From the NCBI GenBank assembly GCA_023954715.1, contig JAGSHD010000015.1, forward strand, positions 1 through 64,000: a stretch of 64,000 bases of DNA, read 5' to 3'. Origin of the DNA: Candidatus Cloacimonadota bacterium. Its GTDB lineage: Bacteria > Muiribacteriota > UBA6191. The translations under genes were made by a program, and so were the position numbers. Positions 63,685 to 64,000 of this stretch are shown piece by piece. The notes under the pieces are model-generated. The model was given only the letters and a program-made list of their open reading frames with translations, had not been told where the DNA came from and did not search any database. Within the stretch, counting starts at the first letter, position 1. Each line of letters starts with the position of its first letter.

Positions 63685-64000
63685 CAAAAAACTCCACTAA
63701 TGCACCATCTGGTTTTTTCATTCTTACTTTTAAATAAAGTTCTACTTGAGATTTACTCTTAGCTATAAATCGAATATAACTTAGATCAAATTTTTGTTGA
63801 GATGTCTTGACCAACAAAGTCTTTGTTCCATTTTTAGTTTTGAACAAACCTGTTTTTAAATCAAAACCCAGTAAAACAGGGATTTGTGACTTAGACTTCA
63901 AAAGCAAATATTTTGAATTATCATTAATTTTAGGGATTATAATCTCTTCAGATTGCTTCATCTCTTGTTGAATAGCCTTAAAGACTCTCTTTATCATTGA
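63668..64000 (-). CDS. C-terminal part of a possible pseudopilin, cut by window edge
   Basis: An open frame of about 110 codons runs off the right edge; an internal ATG at 63997 is unlikely to be the true start. The visible region (EEIIIPKINDNSKYLLLKSK ... SYIRFIAKSKSQVELYLKVR) has the beta-rich look of PilW/GspJ-type pseudopilin C-termini. The next gene is pilin-like, which supports this weakly. Identification is tentative. Confidence 0.5.
   Translation of the reverse strand, partial: SMIKRVFKAIQQEMKQSEEIIIPKINDNSKYLLLKSKSQIPVLLGFDLKTGLFKTKNGTKTLLVKTSQQKFDLSYIRFIAKSKSQVELYLKVRMKKPDGALVEFFDVFNL

Noticed and set aside
1..64000. tRNA, rRNA, riboswitch and insertion-sequence search by eye
   Set aside because: No TTCRA-arm with matching acceptor stems, no rRNA-like segment, no recognised riboswitch core and no transposase frame were found.

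Overview
The window is AT-rich bacterial chromosome using the standard code (TGA works as a stop at the tgt/ligase overlap). It suggests a didermic, pilus-bearing, probably uncultured bacterium. Support for a diderm: lipoproteins, a PorV/PorQ-like outer-membrane barrel, an O-antigen-ligase-type membrane protein and a LolC/FtsX-like permease. PorV-like proteins beside giant secreted proteins with T9SS/FlgD-like C-terminal Ig domains occur in Bacteroidota-type and Margulisbacteria/Elusimicrobia-type lineages. The phylum cannot be fixed from the sequence alone.

Layout. (1) 1-8722, minus strand: the str and S10/spc ribosomal clusters, running rpsL-rpsG-fusA, a terminator and new promoter, then rpsJ-rplC-rplD-rplW-rplB-rpsS-rplV-rpsC, a 231-bp gap with a strong terminator-like hairpin, then rplP-rpmC-rpsQ-rplN (cut by the window edge). 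tuf is absent from its usual place between fusA and rpsJ. (2) 8875-32257, minus strand: a surface and type IV pilus locus. In transcription order it holds a lipoprotein with carboxypeptidase-regulatory-like repeats, a PorV-like barrel, an NHL beta-propeller protein, pilB, pilT, pilC, a major pilin behind a near-consensus promoter, a small HD-domain protein, and two co-linear giant paralogues (about 2377 and 2255 residues) made of Ig-like modules. (3) 32668-49257: housekeeping and envelope genes (recJ, miaB, a MetF-like reductase, an orphan FtsX-like permease, maf, rpsT with a histone-like tail, tgt, an O-antigen-ligase/TPR protein, sfsA) and a two-gene operon of secreted proteins, one extremely Gly/Tyr/Asn-rich. 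(4) 49258-52697, plus strand: pheT-holA. (5) 52701-64000, minus strand: a membrane TPR protein with a degenerate Mrr-type nuclease domain; an operon of an AccB-like protein, accC, a TPR protein, a PilZ protein and a CBM48-esterase; then a lipoprotein and a very large pilin-like protein with the end of a further gene.

How the genes fit together. PilB and PilT (motors), PilC (platform) and the pilin form the core of a type IV pilus. The PorV-like barrel and the giant proteins with sorting-domain-like C-termini suggest a co-located surface adhesion or secretion apparatus. A second pilin-like gene set lies at the right end. The strongest anomaly is the AccB-like protein encoded with accC: it keeps the biotinyl-domain framework, but the usual A-M-K-M site reads A-I-N-V, so the biotin-accepting lysine is missing. 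No tRNA, rRNA, CRISPR array, insertion sequence or prophage was seen.
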